From Neomesorhizobium albiziae (GTDB taxonomy: Bacteria > Pseudomonadota > Alphaproteobacteria > Rhizobiales > Rhizobiaceae): 64,000 bases of DNA. This document shows positions 37,429 to 48,529 of this stretch, piece after piece. Numbering within the stretch: the first letter of the stretch is position 1; the number at the start of each line of letters is the position of its first letter. The notes under the pieces were generated by a model. The model made no database searches. It was given only the letters and a program-made list of their open reading frames with translations, and was not told where the DNA came from. The translations under genes and the position numbers were made by a program. The DNA is taken from positions 62,001 through 126,000 of the forward strand of contig NZ_FOSL01000001.1 in NCBI RefSeq assembly GCF_900114255.1, given 5' to 3'.

Positions 37429-38238
37429 ATGCTGCTTCAAGACAAGACCGCCGTCGTCTATGGCGCCGCCGGCCATATCGGCGGCGCGGTGGCTCGGGCC
37501 TTTGCCGCAGACGGCGCCAGGGTTTTCCTCGCCGGCCGCACTTTGGAGAAGGTGCGTCGCCTCACTACCGAGATCAACGCCGCCGGCGGCCGAGCCGAGG
37601 CGGCCGAAGTCGACGCGCTGAACAAACAGGCCGTCGAAGACCATCTCGGCGCGGTCGTCGAAATGGCCGGAGCCGTCGACATCTCTTTCAATGCAATCGG
37701 CATTCGCGGCGATCTGCAGGGCACGCCGCTGGTGGAAATGACCTTGGAGGATTTTACGCTCCCGGTCGAAATCGGTATCAAGACTCACTTTCTTACCGCG
37801 ACTGCAGCCGCACGCCATATGGCGAAGAAGGGTTCGGGCGTCATCCTCACCCTCTCCTCGACCGCCGCCGGCCTTTCCGGCCGCGACCGTGTCTTCCATC
37901 GCGCTGGCGGTTTCGCCACCGCTTGCACGGCGATCGAGGCGCTGTCGCGCACGCTGGCCGGTGAACTCGGGCCGCAGGGCATCCGTGTCGTTTGCCTGCG
38001 CTCCGACGCTATCCCCGAAACTTGGCCGCCCGAGTTTCCGGACCATCCAGTCGAGACCAAAATCTATGAGCAAGCCGCCGAAACCAAGATCTACATGGAA
38101 AAGGGCACGGCTTTGGGACGTTTGCCCAAGCTGCGCGAAATTGCCGACGCTGCCGTGCTGATGGCGTCGGACCGCGCCAGCGCGATGACCGGCACTATTG
38201 CCAACCTCACCTGCGGTTCGATCATGGATTTGAACTGA
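37429..38238 (+). CDS. SDR-family protein lacking catalytic Tyr and Lys
   Basis: A 269-residue SDR fold: cofactor loop VVYGAAGHIGGAVARAF, acidic-residue turn replaced by AGRTLEK, and TLSSTAAG with the Ser. Where YxxxK is expected, the sequence reads GGFATACTAIEAL: alignment on the following EALSRTLA puts Phe162 and Cys166 at the Tyr and Lys positions. Catalysis by the normal SDR mechanism is therefore doubtful. It is the last gene of the ArsR-SRPBCC operon, 51 bases after the propeller gene. Confidence 0.85.
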   Translation: MLLQDKTAVVYGAAGHIGGAVARAFAADGARVFLAGRTLEKVRRLTTEINAAGGRAEAAEVDALNKQAVEDHLGAVVEMAGAVDISFNAIGIRGDLQGTPLVEMTLEDFTLPVEIGIKTHFLTATAAARHMAKKGSGVILTLSSTAAGLSGRDRVFHRAGGFATACTAIEALSRTLAGELGPQGIRVVCLRSDAIPETWPPEFPDHPVETKIYEQAAETKIYMEKGTALGRLPKLREIADAAVLMASDRASAMTGTIANLTCGSIMDLN

Positions 38239-38264
38239 GCGATGAAAACCGCCAGTCGCCCAAG

Positions 38265-38291
38265 AAAAAAGGGCCTTTGCAGGCCCTTTTT
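38265..38291. terminator. Bidirectional rho-independent terminator
   Basis: GGGCCT (38271-38276) pairs with AGGCCC (38281-38286), flanked by six A before and five T after, between the convergent SDR and coxM genes. It can terminate transcripts from both strands. Confidence 0.9.
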
Positions 38292-38314
38292 CACGTCATG
38301 CTTCAAGTTGGCGA

Positions 38315-39112
38315 TCAGCCGTTGGCCGCAGCTACCGCGCGTTTCGCCATCACCGCGACCAGATTGGCGCGATATTCCGGCGAGGCGTGCAGGTCGCCCA
38401 TCATGTCGGAAGCCGACAGTTTGATGCCGTCCAGCGCGGGCGCCTCGAATTTCTTCGCCAGCGCCGCCTCCATTTCCTTGGAGCGGAAGACGCCATTCTC
38501 GCCGGCGCCGGTGACCGCGACGCGCACCCCGTCCTTGCCTTTGGCGGCGAAAACGCCGGCGATCGCATAGCGCGAGGCCGGGTTCGGAAATTTGGCATAA
38601 CCCGCCTTGGCCGGCGCGGTGAAGGAGACGCCGGTGACGATCTCGCCATCCTTCAGCGCCGTCTCGAACAGGCCGGTGAAGAACTTAGACGCCTGCACCT
38701 TGCGCTTGTTGGTGATGATGGTGGCGTCGAGCGCCAGCATCGCGGCGGGATAGTCGGCCGCCGGGTCGTTGTTGGCGATCGAGCCGCCGATGGTGCCCTT
38801 GTGGCGCACCTGAGGGTCGCCGATGTGGCTGGCCAGATGCGTCAGCGCCGGGCAGGCTTTCGCGAGCTTGGCATTTGTCGCCACGTCGTGATGCGTGGTG
38901 GCAGCACCGATGGTGACGGTCTTGCCCGATACAGTCACGCCGGCAAGCGCTGCGATCCGGCTGATGTCGACAAGGTCTGAAGGTGCGGCAAGCCGTGTCT
39001 TCATTGCCGGGATCAGCGTCATGCCGCCGGAAAGCAGCTTGGCGTCACCGGATTTCAGCAATTTGGCGGCATCCGCGACCGACGAAGCGCGATGGTAATT
39101 GACGGAATACAT
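38315..39112 (-). CDS. coxM: CoxM-like FAD subunit of a xanthine oxidase-family molybdoenzyme
   Basis: A 265-residue FAD-binding subunit. FAD motifs LLSGGMTLIPAMK (27-39) and TIGGSIANNDPAADYP are both present. It passes electrons from the iron-sulfur subunit to FAD. AAGGAG precedes the ATG at 39112. It is the last gene of coxS-coxL-coxM, separated from coxL by 120 bases that hold heptamer repeats. Length is slightly short for CoxM (about 285 in Oligotropha). Confidence 0.9.
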   Translation of the reverse strand: MYSVNYHRASSVADAAKLLKSGDAKLLSGGMTLIPAMKTRLAAPSDLVDISRIAALAGVTVSGKTVTIGAATTHHDVATNAKLAKACPALTHLASHIGDPQVRHKGTIGGSIANNDPAADYPAAMLALDATIITNKRKVQASKFFTGLFETALKDGEIVTGVSFTAPAKAGYAKFPNPASRYAIAGVFAAKGKDGVRVAVTGAGENGVFRSKEMEAALAKKFEAPALDGIKLSASDMMGDLHASPEYRANLVAVMAKRAVAAANG

Positions 39113-39133
39113 GTGCGTTGGCTCCTTCAAGGA

Positions 39134-39227
39134 GTGAATGGTGAATAGTGAATGGTGAAAAGTTATCGGTGTAAGGGAACGGGCCGAAGCCCCGATTTCC
39201 ACTCACCATTCGCTATTCACCATTCAC
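39134..39227. repeat. Heptanucleotide repeats in inverted orientation between coxL and coxM
   Basis: Three copies of GTGAATR plus a degenerate fourth run from 39134 to 39161; the inverted units CATTCGC, TATTCAC and CATTCAC occupy 39207-39227. The two arrays could pair into a long stem across the intercistronic gap. A similar arrangement with another heptamer is at 45009-45130. Confidence 0.85.
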
Positions 39228-39232
39228 CTCGC

Positions 39233-41581
39233 TTAGTGCTTCGCCTGGATCGCCGCCCACACCGTCTGCGGCGTTGCCGGCATGGTCAGCTTGTTGTTGC
39301 CGATGGCGTCGGTAATGGCATTGATGACGGCCGGCGGCGAACCGATGGCCCCTGCCTCGCCGCAGCCCTTCATGCCGAGCGGATTGCCCGGGCATGGCGT
39401 GTTCGACGTCGACACCTGGAATGACGGCAGGTCGTCGGCGCGCGGCATGGTGTAATCCATGAAGCTGGCTGTCAAAAGCTGGCCGCTCGCCGCGTCGTAA
39501 TGCGCCCCTTCGAGCAGCGCCTGGCCTACGCCTTGCGCGATACCGCCATGCACCTGCCCCTCGACGATCATCGGGTTGATGATGTTGCCGAAATCGTCTG
39601 CGGCGACGAACTGCACTATCTGTGTCTTGCCGGTGTCCGGGTCCACCTCGACCTCGCAGATGTAACAGCCGGCCGGGAAGGTGAAGTTGGTCGGGTCATA
39701 GAAAGCGGTTTCCTTCAGTCCCGGCTCCATGCCGCCCGGCAGGTTGTGGGCGGTGTAGGAAGCCAGCGCCATCTGGAACCACGGCACGTTCTTGTCGGTG
39801 CCGGCGACCTTCAGCGCGCCGTTCTCGATCACGATATCGCCCTCGTCGGCTTCGAGCAGGTGTGCGGCGATCTTCTTGGCCTTGGCTTCGACCTTGTCGA
39901 GTGCCTTGACGATGGCCGACATGCCCACAGCACCCGAGCGCGAGCCATAGGTGCCCATGCCCATCTGCACCTTGTCGGTGTCGCCATGCACGATCGAGAT
40001 CTGATCGATCGGCAGGCCGAAGCGTTCGGAGACAAGCTGGGCGAACGTCGTCTCGTGGCCCTGGCCGTGGCTGTGCGAGCCAGTCAGCACCTCTATGGTG
40101 CCGACAGCGTTGACCCGCACCTCGGCACTTTCCCACAGCCCGACGCCCGCGCCGAGACTGCCCACCGCCGCCGACGGTGCGATGCCGCAAGCTTCGATAT
40201 AGCAGCTCATGCCGATGCCGCGCAGCAGCCCCTTCTTGGCGGCGGCAGCCTTGCGTTTGGCGAAGCCTGCATAGTCGGCCGCCTTCATCGCGGCGTCGAG
40301 CGAAGCTGAATAGTCGCCGGCGTCGTAGCACATGATGACCGGCGTCTGGTGCGGGAACTGCGTGATGAAGTTCTTGCGCCTCAACTCGGCCGGCGAAATG
40401 CCAAGCTCGCGGGCCGCCGTTTCCATGGTGCGCTCGACCACGTAGGTGGCTTCCGGCCGCCCTGCCCCGCGATACGCATCGACGGGCGCGGTGTTGGTGT
40501 AGACGGTGCGCACATTGGCGTGGATCGCCGGGATGTTGTACTGGCCCGACAGCAGCGTCGCATAGAGATAGGTCGGCACCGACGACGAGAACAGCGACAT
40601 GTAGGCGCCGAGATTGGCGATCGTATCGACCTTGAAGCCGGTGATCCGGTTATCCTTGTCGAACGCCATCTCGACGGTCGTGTGGTGGTCGCGGCCATGC
40701 GCGTCGGTCAGGAAGCTCTCGGTGCGGTCGGCCACCCACTTGACCGGCACGCCGGTCCTCTTCGAGGCCCACAGGCAGATGATCTCTTCCGGATAGATGA
40801 AGATCTTGGAGCCGAAGCCGCCGCCGACATCCGGCGCGATGACACGCAGCTTGTTCTCAGGAGCGACATTGTAGAAAGCGCTCATCACCAGCCGCGCCAC
40901 ATGCGGGTTCTGCGAGGTTGTCCAGCAGGTGAAGTGATCCTCGCCGTTGTCGTAATGGCCGAGTGCCGCGCGCGGCTCCATTGCGTTGGGCACCAGCCGG
41001 TTGTTGACGATCGACATGCGGGTGACATGAGCGGCTTGTCTGATCGCCTCGTCGGTGGCTTTGGCGTCGCCGATCTCCCAGTCGAAGATCAGGTTGCCCT
41101 CGGCTTCGGGGTGGAGCTGCGGCGCACCGCTCTTCAGCGCTTCGGCGGCGTCGGTCACCGCCTTCCTTTCCTTGTAGGTGATCTCGACCGCCTCGGCGGC
41201 GTCGCGCGCCTCGCCTTTGGTGTCGGCGACAACGATGACGACGGCGTCACCCACATAGCGCACGCGGTCGACCGCAAGCGGCGACCAGGCGCCCATTTTC
41301 ATCGGGCTGCCGTCCTTGGAATGGATCATCCAGCCGCAGATCAGGTTGCCGATGCCGTCGGCCTTCAATTCCTTGCCGGTAAGCACGCCGATGACGCCCG
41401 GCATGCCTTGAGCCTTCTTGACGTCGATCTTCTTGATATCGGCATGCGCATATGGGCTTCTGACGAAAGCGGCGTGCTTCATGCCCGGCACCACCATGTC
41501 GTCGACGTAGCGGCCGCCGCCGGTGATGAAGCGTTTGTCCTCTTTGCGGGCAACCCGTGCCCCAATGCCTTCCATTCCCAT
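39233..41581 (-). CDS. coxL: Form II CoxL-like molybdenum hydroxylase large subunit
   Basis: A 782-residue molybdopterin subunit. The active-site loop reads AYRGAGR (369-375), the form II signature; true aerobic CO dehydrogenase (form I) has AYXCSFR with the Cys that binds copper. GGGFGSK and the C-terminal GCGEAG with the catalytic Glu are present. Physiological substrate is therefore uncertain: form II enzymes may oxidise CO poorly or act on aldehydes or heterocycles. GGAGGAG precedes the ATG at 41581. Confidence 0.93.
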   Translation of the reverse strand: MGMEGIGARVARKEDKRFITGGGRYVDDMVVPGMKHAAFVRSPYAHADIKKIDVKKAQGMPGVIGVLTGKELKADGIGNLICGWMIHSKDGSPMKMGAWSPLAVDRVRYVGDAVVIVVADTKGEARDAAEAVEITYKERKAVTDAAEALKSGAPQLHPEAEGNLIFDWEIGDAKATDEAIRQAAHVTRMSIVNNRLVPNAMEPRAALGHYDNGEDHFTCWTTSQNPHVARLVMSAFYNVAPENKLRVIAPDVGGGFGSKIFIYPEEIICLWASKRTGVPVKWVADRTESFLTDAHGRDHHTTVEMAFDKDNRITGFKVDTIANLGAYMSLFSSSVPTYLYATLLSGQYNIPAIHANVRTVYTNTAPVDAYRGAGRPEATYVVERTMETAARELGISPAELRRKNFITQFPHQTPVIMCYDAGDYSASLDAAMKAADYAGFAKRKAAAAKKGLLRGIGMSCYIEACGIAPSAAVGSLGAGVGLWESAEVRVNAVGTIEVLTGSHSHGQGHETTFAQLVSERFGLPIDQISIVHGDTDKVQMGMGTYGSRSGAVGMSAIVKALDKVEAKAKKIAAHLLEADEGDIVIENGALKVAGTDKNVPWFQMALASYTAHNLPGGMEPGLKETAFYDPTNFTFPAGCYICEVEVDPDTGKTQIVQFVAADDFGNIINPMIVEGQVHGGIAQGVGQALLEGAHYDAASGQLLTASFMDYTMPRADDLPSFQVSTSNTPCPGNPLGMKGCGEAGAIGSPPAVINAITDAIGNNKLTMPATPQTVWAAIQAKH

Positions 41582-41714
41582 CAGAGTTCTCCTCCAGAAC
41601 TGTAAGAATAGTGGGTGGCGGGCGGAAACGATCGGCGGCTCATGTAGCGGGCGCGATCGTCACCGGGCGGATTGGAACATCTTTCCTGACCGCCCAAACC
41701 CGATCGACGGATCC

Positions 41715-42215
41715 TCAGGCAGCTTTCTTCGCCTTCCCCTTGCCGGCTTTCGACATCGCCTGCGACGCGGCAAGGATCGCCTTGACGATATTGTGGTAGC
41801 CGGTGCAGCGGCAGATATTGCCTTCCAGCTCGGCGCGCACCGTCGCCTCGTCGAGGCCTTCCGGGTAGCGGCGGATCATGTCGGTCGCCGACATGATCAT
41901 GCCGGGCGTACAGAAGCCGCATTGCAGGCCATGATTTTCCTTGAACGCCGCCTGCACCGGGTGCAGTTCCGCGCCGTTGGCGAGACCCTCGATGGTGACG
42001 ACCGTGGAGCCGGATGCCTGTGCTGCAAGCATCGTGCAGGATTTCACCGCCTTGCCGTCGACATGCACGATGCAGGCGCCGCATTGCGAAGTGTCGCAGC
42101 CCACATGCGTGCCGGTCAGGCCGACATGCTCGCGCAGGAAATGCACCAGGAGTGTGCGGTCCTCGACGGACGCTTTTACGTTCCGTCCATTCACCGTCAA
42201 AGATACGTCGGACAT
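41715..42215 (-). CDS. coxS: CoxS-like 2x[2Fe-2S] subunit
   Basis: A 166-residue iron-sulfur subunit. The N-terminal plant-type cluster has Cys in [14 protein letters not shown] plus VKSC, and the C-terminal helical domain has CGFCTPGMI and GNICRCTGY. The C-terminus is Lys/Ala-rich ([11 protein letters not shown]), longer than usual. It is the first gene of the coxSLM series. GGAGG lies before the ATG at 42215. The region to the FIST gene on the other strand is the likely promoter. Confidence 0.94.
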   Translation of the reverse strand: MSDVSLTVNGRNVKASVEDRTLLVHFLREHVGLTGTHVGCDTSQCGACIVHVDGKAVKSCTMLAAQASGSTVVTIEGLANGAELHPVQAAFKENHGLQCGFCTPGMIMSATDMIRRYPEGLDEATVRAELEGNICRCTGYHNIVKAILAASQAMSKAGKGKAKKAA

Positions 42216-42475
42216 GATCCCTCCTCCCACCATGTGCCGGAGCTCTGCCGGCTGGTTCTTGTAGCCTCGGTCCGGGCGGCCTGTCAGGACCCCGCGGGAC
42301 GCCTCCCCTAGAATGTCGGTGAGAATGCTGCCGCCCCATTTCCCGGTATATTGTACTTTCGACCGAACGCTGTCCGACATCAAGATTGCAAAAACCGAAA
42401 TTGCCGCAGATGATGCGCGCCAACCGGCGACATCGAGCGCCGGACGGATAACCATAGAGGAGCGCCGAGAAGCCC

Positions 42476-43663
42476 GTGTATTCGCGTGCCGAATATGCCT
42501 GCGGAATCACCGTGCTGACGTCGTCGGAGGCCGATGCCGAGGCGTTTGCCAGCGGTATCGCCGAGGAGGCGCGGCGCTGCGGCGCGGGCTTTGCCTATCT
42601 GTTTTTCTCGATGCGGACTTTCGATCCGCACCACCTTAACGCGGCCATGCTGAAGCATGCGCCTGGTCTTGAGGTGGTGGGTTGCTCGACATCTGGAGAG
42701 ATCACGCCTGACGGCATCGGCGAAGGCCACGCGCTCGCCATCCTGCTGCCTGCAAAGAATTTCACCGTTGCCTCCGCCACGATCGAAAACATCGCGAGCT
42801 CGGGCATGGACACCATTGTCGAGGAGGTCGACCGGCTGCGGCGGACGCTTGCCGACAAGACTCGCGGCAAAACTGGCCAGGACCGGTTCGCAATGTGCCT
42901 GATCGACGGCATGTCGTTTGCCGAGGAGAAGATCACAGCGGCGCTGCACTGGGCGCTCGACGACATTCCGCTGATCGGCGGCTCGGCCGGCGACGATCTG
43001 AAATTCGAGCACACCGTGCTCCTGTCGGATGGCAGGGTTTCCGACGGCAGCGCCATCGTCATGCTGGTGTCCACCGACGTTCCGTTCAGCATCTTCAAGA
43101 CCGACAACTTCATCCCGACCGACGCCAAGTTCGTCGTCACCGCATCCGATCCCGAACGCCGCACCGTGCTGGAGCTCAACGCCAGCGCGGCCGCGAAGGA
43201 ATACGCATCCGCGGTCGGCAAGGACATCGCCGAGCTGACCCAGAGCGGCTTCGCCTCGCATCCGGTGGTGGTCAAGGTCGGCGGCGAATTCTATTGCCGC
43301 GCGGTGCGCGGCATCCTCGATGACGGCTCGCTGGTGTTTGCCTGCGCCATCGACGACGGCGTCGTTCTGACACTCGCGGAGGCGCGCGGCATGGTCGAAA
43401 CGACCCGCGCCAAATTCGAGGAGATAGAGAAGCGGTTGGGCGGCATCGACATGGTATTCGGCTTCGACTGCGCCTACCGCCGCGTTGACGCCGAGAACCG
43501 GCAGGTGATCCGCAAGATGTCGGAACTCTACCAGCAAAACCACGTTATCGGGTTCGGCACCTTCGGCGAACAGTACCAGTCCATGCATCTCAACCAGACC
43601 CTGACGGGCATCGCCTTCGGCCGGCAGCCCAAAGAGGCGGTCCTGCCCGCCGCGGCCGAATAG
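42476..43663 (+). CDS. FIST-domain sensory protein, NosP-like
   Basis: A 395-residue protein with an N-terminal FIST domain ([14 protein letters not shown], then [12 protein letters not shown]) and a C-terminal FIST_C domain ([28 protein letters not shown]). NosP-type FIST proteins bind haem and sense nitric oxide, modulating a kinase encoded next to them. Eleven bases after this stop lies a hybrid histidine kinase of the matching type. The start is GTG. Haem binding cannot be read from the sequence, so NO sensing is inference. Confidence 0.88.
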   Translation: MYSRAEYACGITVLTSSEADAEAFASGIAEEARRCGAGFAYLFFSMRTFDPHHLNAAMLKHAPGLEVVGCSTSGEITPDGIGEGHALAILLPAKNFTVASATIENIASSGMDTIVEEVDRLRRTLADKTRGKTGQDRFAMCLIDGMSFAEEKITAALHWALDDIPLIGGSAGDDLKFEHTVLLSDGRVSDGSAIVMLVSTDVPFSIFKTDNFIPTDAKFVVTASDPERRTVLELNASAAAKEYASAVGKDIAELTQSGFASHPVVVKVGGEFYCRAVRGILDDGSLVFACAIDDGVVLTLAEARGMVETTRAKFEEIEKRLGGIDMVFGFDCAYRRVDAENRQVIRKMSELYQQNHVIGFGTFGEQYQSMHLNQTLTGIAFGRQPKEAVLPAAAE

Positions 43664-43674
43664 CGGCGGCTTTC

Positions 43675-45130
<1,456 letters not shown>

Positions 45131-45134
45131 TTCC

Positions 45135-45818
45135 CTAGAATCCTGCCTGCTCCCGAAACAGCTCCGCATTGTCGAGCTTCGACACCTCGATCACGGCCTG
45201 GGTCCGGCTGTAGACGTTGAGCTTGCGCAGGATCTCCGAGACGTGCGCCTTGACCGTTGTTTCGCCGACCTGCAGCTCATAGGCGATCTGCTTGTTGAGC
45301 AGGCCCTGGCGCAGCATTTGCAGAACGCGCAATTGCTGGGGCGTCAGCGTCGCCAGCCGCCGCACCATTTCGGCGCGGTCCGCGCTCTCGGCGTCGGGCG
45401 CCTGCCCGCCATAATTTTCCGGCACGTGGATGGCGCCTTCCATGACCGAGCGTATCGCGTCGGCAAGATCGGCCTTGCGCACTGATTTCGGAATGAAGCC
45501 GGCGGCCCCGTAGGACAGGGCCTCGGAAATGATCTTCGGCTCTTCATGGCCGGAAACCACGACGATCGGCAGGCGTGGATACCGGGTGCGCAGTTGCAGC
45601 AGCCCTTCGAACCCCTGAACGCCGGGAATGTTGAGATCGAGCAGCGCGAGATCGAACGGCCTTGGGCCCTCGAGCAGCTCCAGCGCTTCGGTGACAGTGC
45701 GCGCCTCGACCGTATCGGCATCGGGATAGGTCATCTGCACGGCGCTGTGCAGCGCCTCGCGAAACAGCGGGTGGTCGTCGATGATCAGAAACCGGGCGGC
45801 TTCACTCGTTGCGCTCAT
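45135..45818 (-). CDS. NarL/LuxR-type response regulator
   Basis: A 227-residue response regulator. The receiver has IIDDHPLFREA, phosphoacceptor Asp61 in LALLDLNIPG, Ser/Thr in VVVSGHEE and Lys in FIPKSVRK. The LuxR helix-turn-helix is LTPQQLRVLQMLRQGLLNKQ then VGETTVKAHVSEILRKL. It converges with the hybrid kinase, so the pair plausibly forms one signalling path. Start ATG at 45818; the longer open frame lacks family sequence. Confidence 0.92.
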   Translation of the reverse strand: MSATSEAARFLIIDDHPLFREALHSAVQMTYPDADTVEARTVTEALELLEGPRPFDLALLDLNIPGVQGFEGLLQLRTRYPRLPIVVVSGHEEPKIISEALSYGAAGFIPKSVRKADLADAIRSVMEGAIHVPENYGGQAPDAESADRAEMVRRLATLTPQQLRVLQMLRQGLLNKQIAYELQVGETTVKAHVSEILRKLNVYSRTQAVIEVSKLDNAELFREQAGF

Positions 45819-46114
45819 TTTGTAGCCCTGCCGTTTCTTCTCAGTGGCGGTTCTGCGCCGCCGGCTGGTTGCAACGCTCCACGCCACACAGCCCAGAATA
45901 CCGAAGCGTCCGGTCGTCCATTATTGGCAAATAGTATACCGGACTGATGACGGCGCCAGCGCGCAAGGAGTTTGTCCAGAGGTTTCCGGGCGATCGGCCG
46001 CGCATCCGAAAACAGCAAAGCCGACGGCGCCCCCCGACGCCATCGGCTTGCCATCACGCCGCCAAGTCTCCCGGGCGGCTGGACTCACGCCAGCATGGGG
46101 CCAAGCCGGCTTTT

Positions 46115-46127
46115 TTGGTAATACCAA
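46115..46127. promoter_or_regulatory. Operator-like palindrome TTGGTAATACCAA
   Basis: A perfect 13-bp palindrome matching the TNGTNNNACNA core of FadR-subfamily GntR operators. It lies about 275 bases upstream of the epimerase start. A FadR-type regulator is encoded in the same operon, and related sites recur at 46296, 61591 and 61744. Confidence 0.65.
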
Positions 46128-46295
46128 TTTTCCTGCAATAGTCAACACTGGCGTAAAACAACCGACGCTAGAAAAAATTCGACTGACCGAGAAATTAATT
46201 CAATAAATACAGATAGATACTGTTTCGTCTGCCACTCTCCTGCCACCTTCTTGCTGACGTAGCGGAAATGCGTTAGAACCGAAACAGAGCCTAAT

Positions 46296-46306
46296 TGGTA
46301 GAACCA
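46296..46306. promoter_or_regulatory. Operator-like palindrome TGGTAGAACCA
   Basis: The second TGGTNNNACCA site, 95 bases upstream of the epimerase ATG and 180 bases from the first. A proximal and a distal site would allow repression by DNA looping. Confidence 0.62.
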
Positions 46307-46401
46307 GATTGCATCCAGCGACCGGGAATCGCCTGTTAGGGAGGAGAAGGCGCTGGCTATATCGACGGCGCGAATGCAGGCGAATTCTGGAGACCAAACA
46401 C

Positions 46402-47289
46402 ATGCACCTTTCGACGCACAACTGGATGCGTGCTGAACCGCTGGCGAAGACGCTCGCCCGGATCAAGAAGTACGGCTACGAAAGCATCGAGATTTCGGGC
46501 GAACCGACCCAGTACGACGTCAAGGAAACCCGCGCCCTGCTCAAGGAGCACGGCATCCGCTGCTGGGGCGCGGTGACGCTGACGCTCGGCGAGCGCAATC
46601 TCGCCGCCAGGGACGAGGGCCAGCGCGCCCGTTCCGTCGACTACGTCAAGAACGTCATCACCATGGTTTCCGAACTCGACGGCGAGATCGTCACGCTGGT
46701 GCCGGCGACCGTCGGCAAGGTGGTGCCGGACGGCACCGAGGAAGAAGAGTGGAAATGGGTGGTCGACGCCACCCGGGAGTGCTTCGCCCATGCGCGGAAA
46801 AAGGGCGTACGCATCGCCATCGAACCTCTAAACCGTTTCGAGACCTATTTCTTCAACCGCGCCGCCCAGGCCCTGGCGCTCGCCGACGCGGTCAGCCCCG
46901 AATGCGGCGTCTGCCTGGATGCCTTCCACCTCAATATCGAGGAGGAAGACATGTATGAGGCGATCCGGCTCGCGGGAAAGCGCCTGTTCGACTTCCACGT
47001 CGCCGACAACAACCGCTTCGCTGCTGGCCTCGGCCAGCTCGACTGGCCCAAAATCATCGGCACGCTCAAGGAAATCGGCTACGACGGCGCTGTCACCAAC
47101 GAATTCGTCGCACCCGTAGACCGCACGCCGGCCAACAAGTACCCGACCATGGTCGAGCGCAATCCGGTCGACATCCCGCCTGAGCAGCTGAAATTCATCC
47201 AGGACCACGGCTCCAGCCTGCTGACAGAAAGTTTCTACGCCGACCAGATGCGCATTACGGCGCAAACCATCCTGCCACTGATCAAATAG
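46402..47289 (+). CDS. Sugar isomerase/epimerase (xylose isomerase-like TIM barrel)
   Basis: A 295-residue TIM-barrel protein of the AP endonuclease 2/ketose 3-epimerase group. Metal-ligand strands are visible: IAIEPLNRFETYF (Glu), CLDAFHLNIEE (Asp, His), DFHVADNNR (His) and VTNEFVAP (Glu). Such enzymes epimerise ketoses (D-tagatose/psicose type) or isomerise sugar acids. It is first in the operon; the ATG at 46402 is chosen because family sequence starts there. The following enolase-superfamily gene suggests sugar-acid breakdown. Confidence 0.88.
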   Translation: MHLSTHNWMRAEPLAKTLARIKKYGYESIEISGEPTQYDVKETRALLKEHGIRCWGAVTLTLGERNLAARDEGQRARSVDYVKNVITMVSELDGEIVTLVPATVGKVVPDGTEEEEWKWVVDATRECFAHARKKGVRIAIEPLNRFETYFFNRAAQALALADAVSPECGVCLDAFHLNIEEEDMYEAIRLAGKRLFDFHVADNNRFAAGLGQLDWPKIIGTLKEIGYDGAVTNEFVAPVDRTPANKYPTMVERNPVDIPPEQLKFIQDHGSSLLTESFYADQMRITAQTILPLIK

Positions 47290-47356
47290 GTGGCCGTTGC
47301 TTTTGTCGGAACAGCACCCCCTCGCGCCGGAGCTGGCGGAAAGGTCGGACTTGCCG

Positions 47357-48529
47357 ATGCGCATCAGCCGGGTTGAAGCCTGGTGGGTACGTGTCCCCAT
47401 CGAGACCGGCCAACAGCACAGAAGCGATTTCGGCCAGGTAACCACCTTCGACGCGGCAATCCTGCGTATCGAGACGGCAGATGGCATCGTTGGCTGGGGC
47501 GAGGGAAAGAACGCCGCCGGCAGCGCCGGCACCTACGGCGCGCTGGTGCATCTCCTTAATCGGGAGATCGCTCCCCTGCTGATCGGCCGTGATGCGCGCG
47601 ACATCAATGGCATCTGGGAAATGCTCTATAACGGCGTACGGCACAAGCGCGCCGCCGCCGCTGGCCACGCCCTCCCGCAACTTGCGCGCCGCGGCCTCAC
47701 GGTGGCGGCAATCAGCGCCGTCGACATCGCGCTGTGGGACATTTTCGGCAAGTCGCTGGGCGTGCCGGTGTGGCAATTGCTCGGCGGACGCAAGGCCGAA
47801 CGCATGCCCGCCTATGCATCGGGCGGCTGGGCGCCGGCGGAAGAGATCGGCGAACAGTTGCAGTCCTACATCGACCGGGGCGGCTTCACGGCTGTGAAGA
47901 TGCGGATCGGCGCAATGGACGGCGCGCCGCAAATGTCAGCTGCCCGTGTCAGGGCGGCGCGCGAGGCCCTCGGGCCCGAGGTCGGCCTGATGGTCGACGC
48001 GCACGGCACCTACACCGTGGCCGATGCCAAGCGCTTTGCCCACCTCGTCGCCGATTGCGACCTCGCCTGGTTCGAGGAGCCGGTGATAGCCGACGACAAG
48101 CAGGGTATGGCGGAACTGCGCGCCGCCTGCAGCATTCCGATCGCCGCCGGCGAAAGCGAGGCGACGCGGTTTGCCTTCCGCGACCTGGCGCTGCTCAAGG
48201 CCGCTGACATTTTCCAGCCAGATCTCGGGTTCTGCGGCGGCATCAGCGAAGCGATGAAAATCGCCGCCCTCGCCTCGGCCTTCAACCTTCGGCTTGCCCC
48301 GCATCTTTGGGCAGGCGCGCCGGCTTTCTTTGCCGGCCTGCATGTCGCGGCGGCCTCGCCTTCGAGCTTCATCATCGAATATTCGCTCGGCGCCAACCCG
48401 ATGCTGCACGACCTCATCGAAGAGACGATCGATCCGAAAGACGGTATGATAGCGATTCCCGACGGCCCGGGCCTTGGCATCACCGTCTCGGAAAAGTTCC
48501 TCGCGGCGTACGCACTGAACGATAGATGA
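47357..48529 (+). CDS. Mandelate racemase/muconate lactonizing-family enzyme, probable sugar-acid dehydratase
   Basis: A 390-residue enolase-superfamily protein. General base motif VKMRIG (Lys181-x-Arg183), metal ligands Asp214 in LMVDAHG, Glu240 in WFEEP and Glu266 in AGESE, and His316 in APHLWAG are all present. Members dehydrate sugar acids or racemise 2-hydroxy acids. ATG 47357 starts the family sequence; TTG 47297 is an alternative. The last codons overlap the GntR gene (ATGA at 48526). Confidence 0.9.
   Translation: MRISRVEAWWVRVPIETGQQHRSDFGQVTTFDAAILRIETADGIVGWGEGKNAAGSAGTYGALVHLLNREIAPLLIGRDARDINGIWEMLYNGVRHKRAAAAGHALPQLARRGLTVAAISAVDIALWDIFGKSLGVPVWQLLGGRKAERMPAYASGGWAPAEEIGEQLQSYIDRGGFTAVKMRIGAMDGAPQMSAARVRAAREALGPEVGLMVDAHGTYTVADAKRFAHLVADCDLAWFEEPVIADDKQGMAELRAACSIPIAAGESEATRFAFRDLALLKAADIFQPDLGFCGGISEAMKIAALASAFNLRLAPHLWAGAPAFFAGLHVAAASPSSFIIEYSLGANPMLHDLIEETIDPKDGMIAIPDGPGLGITVSEKFLAAYALNDR

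Larger units (their letters stand above)
45819..46401. other. Regulatory gap upstream of the sugar catabolic operon
   Basis: I find no gene in these 583 bases. They should hold the promoter of the response regulator (minus strand) near the left end and of the epimerase operon (plus strand) on the right, where two TGGTNNNACCA palindromes lie. A local AT-rich stretch covers roughly 46110-46215. Confidence 0.6.
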
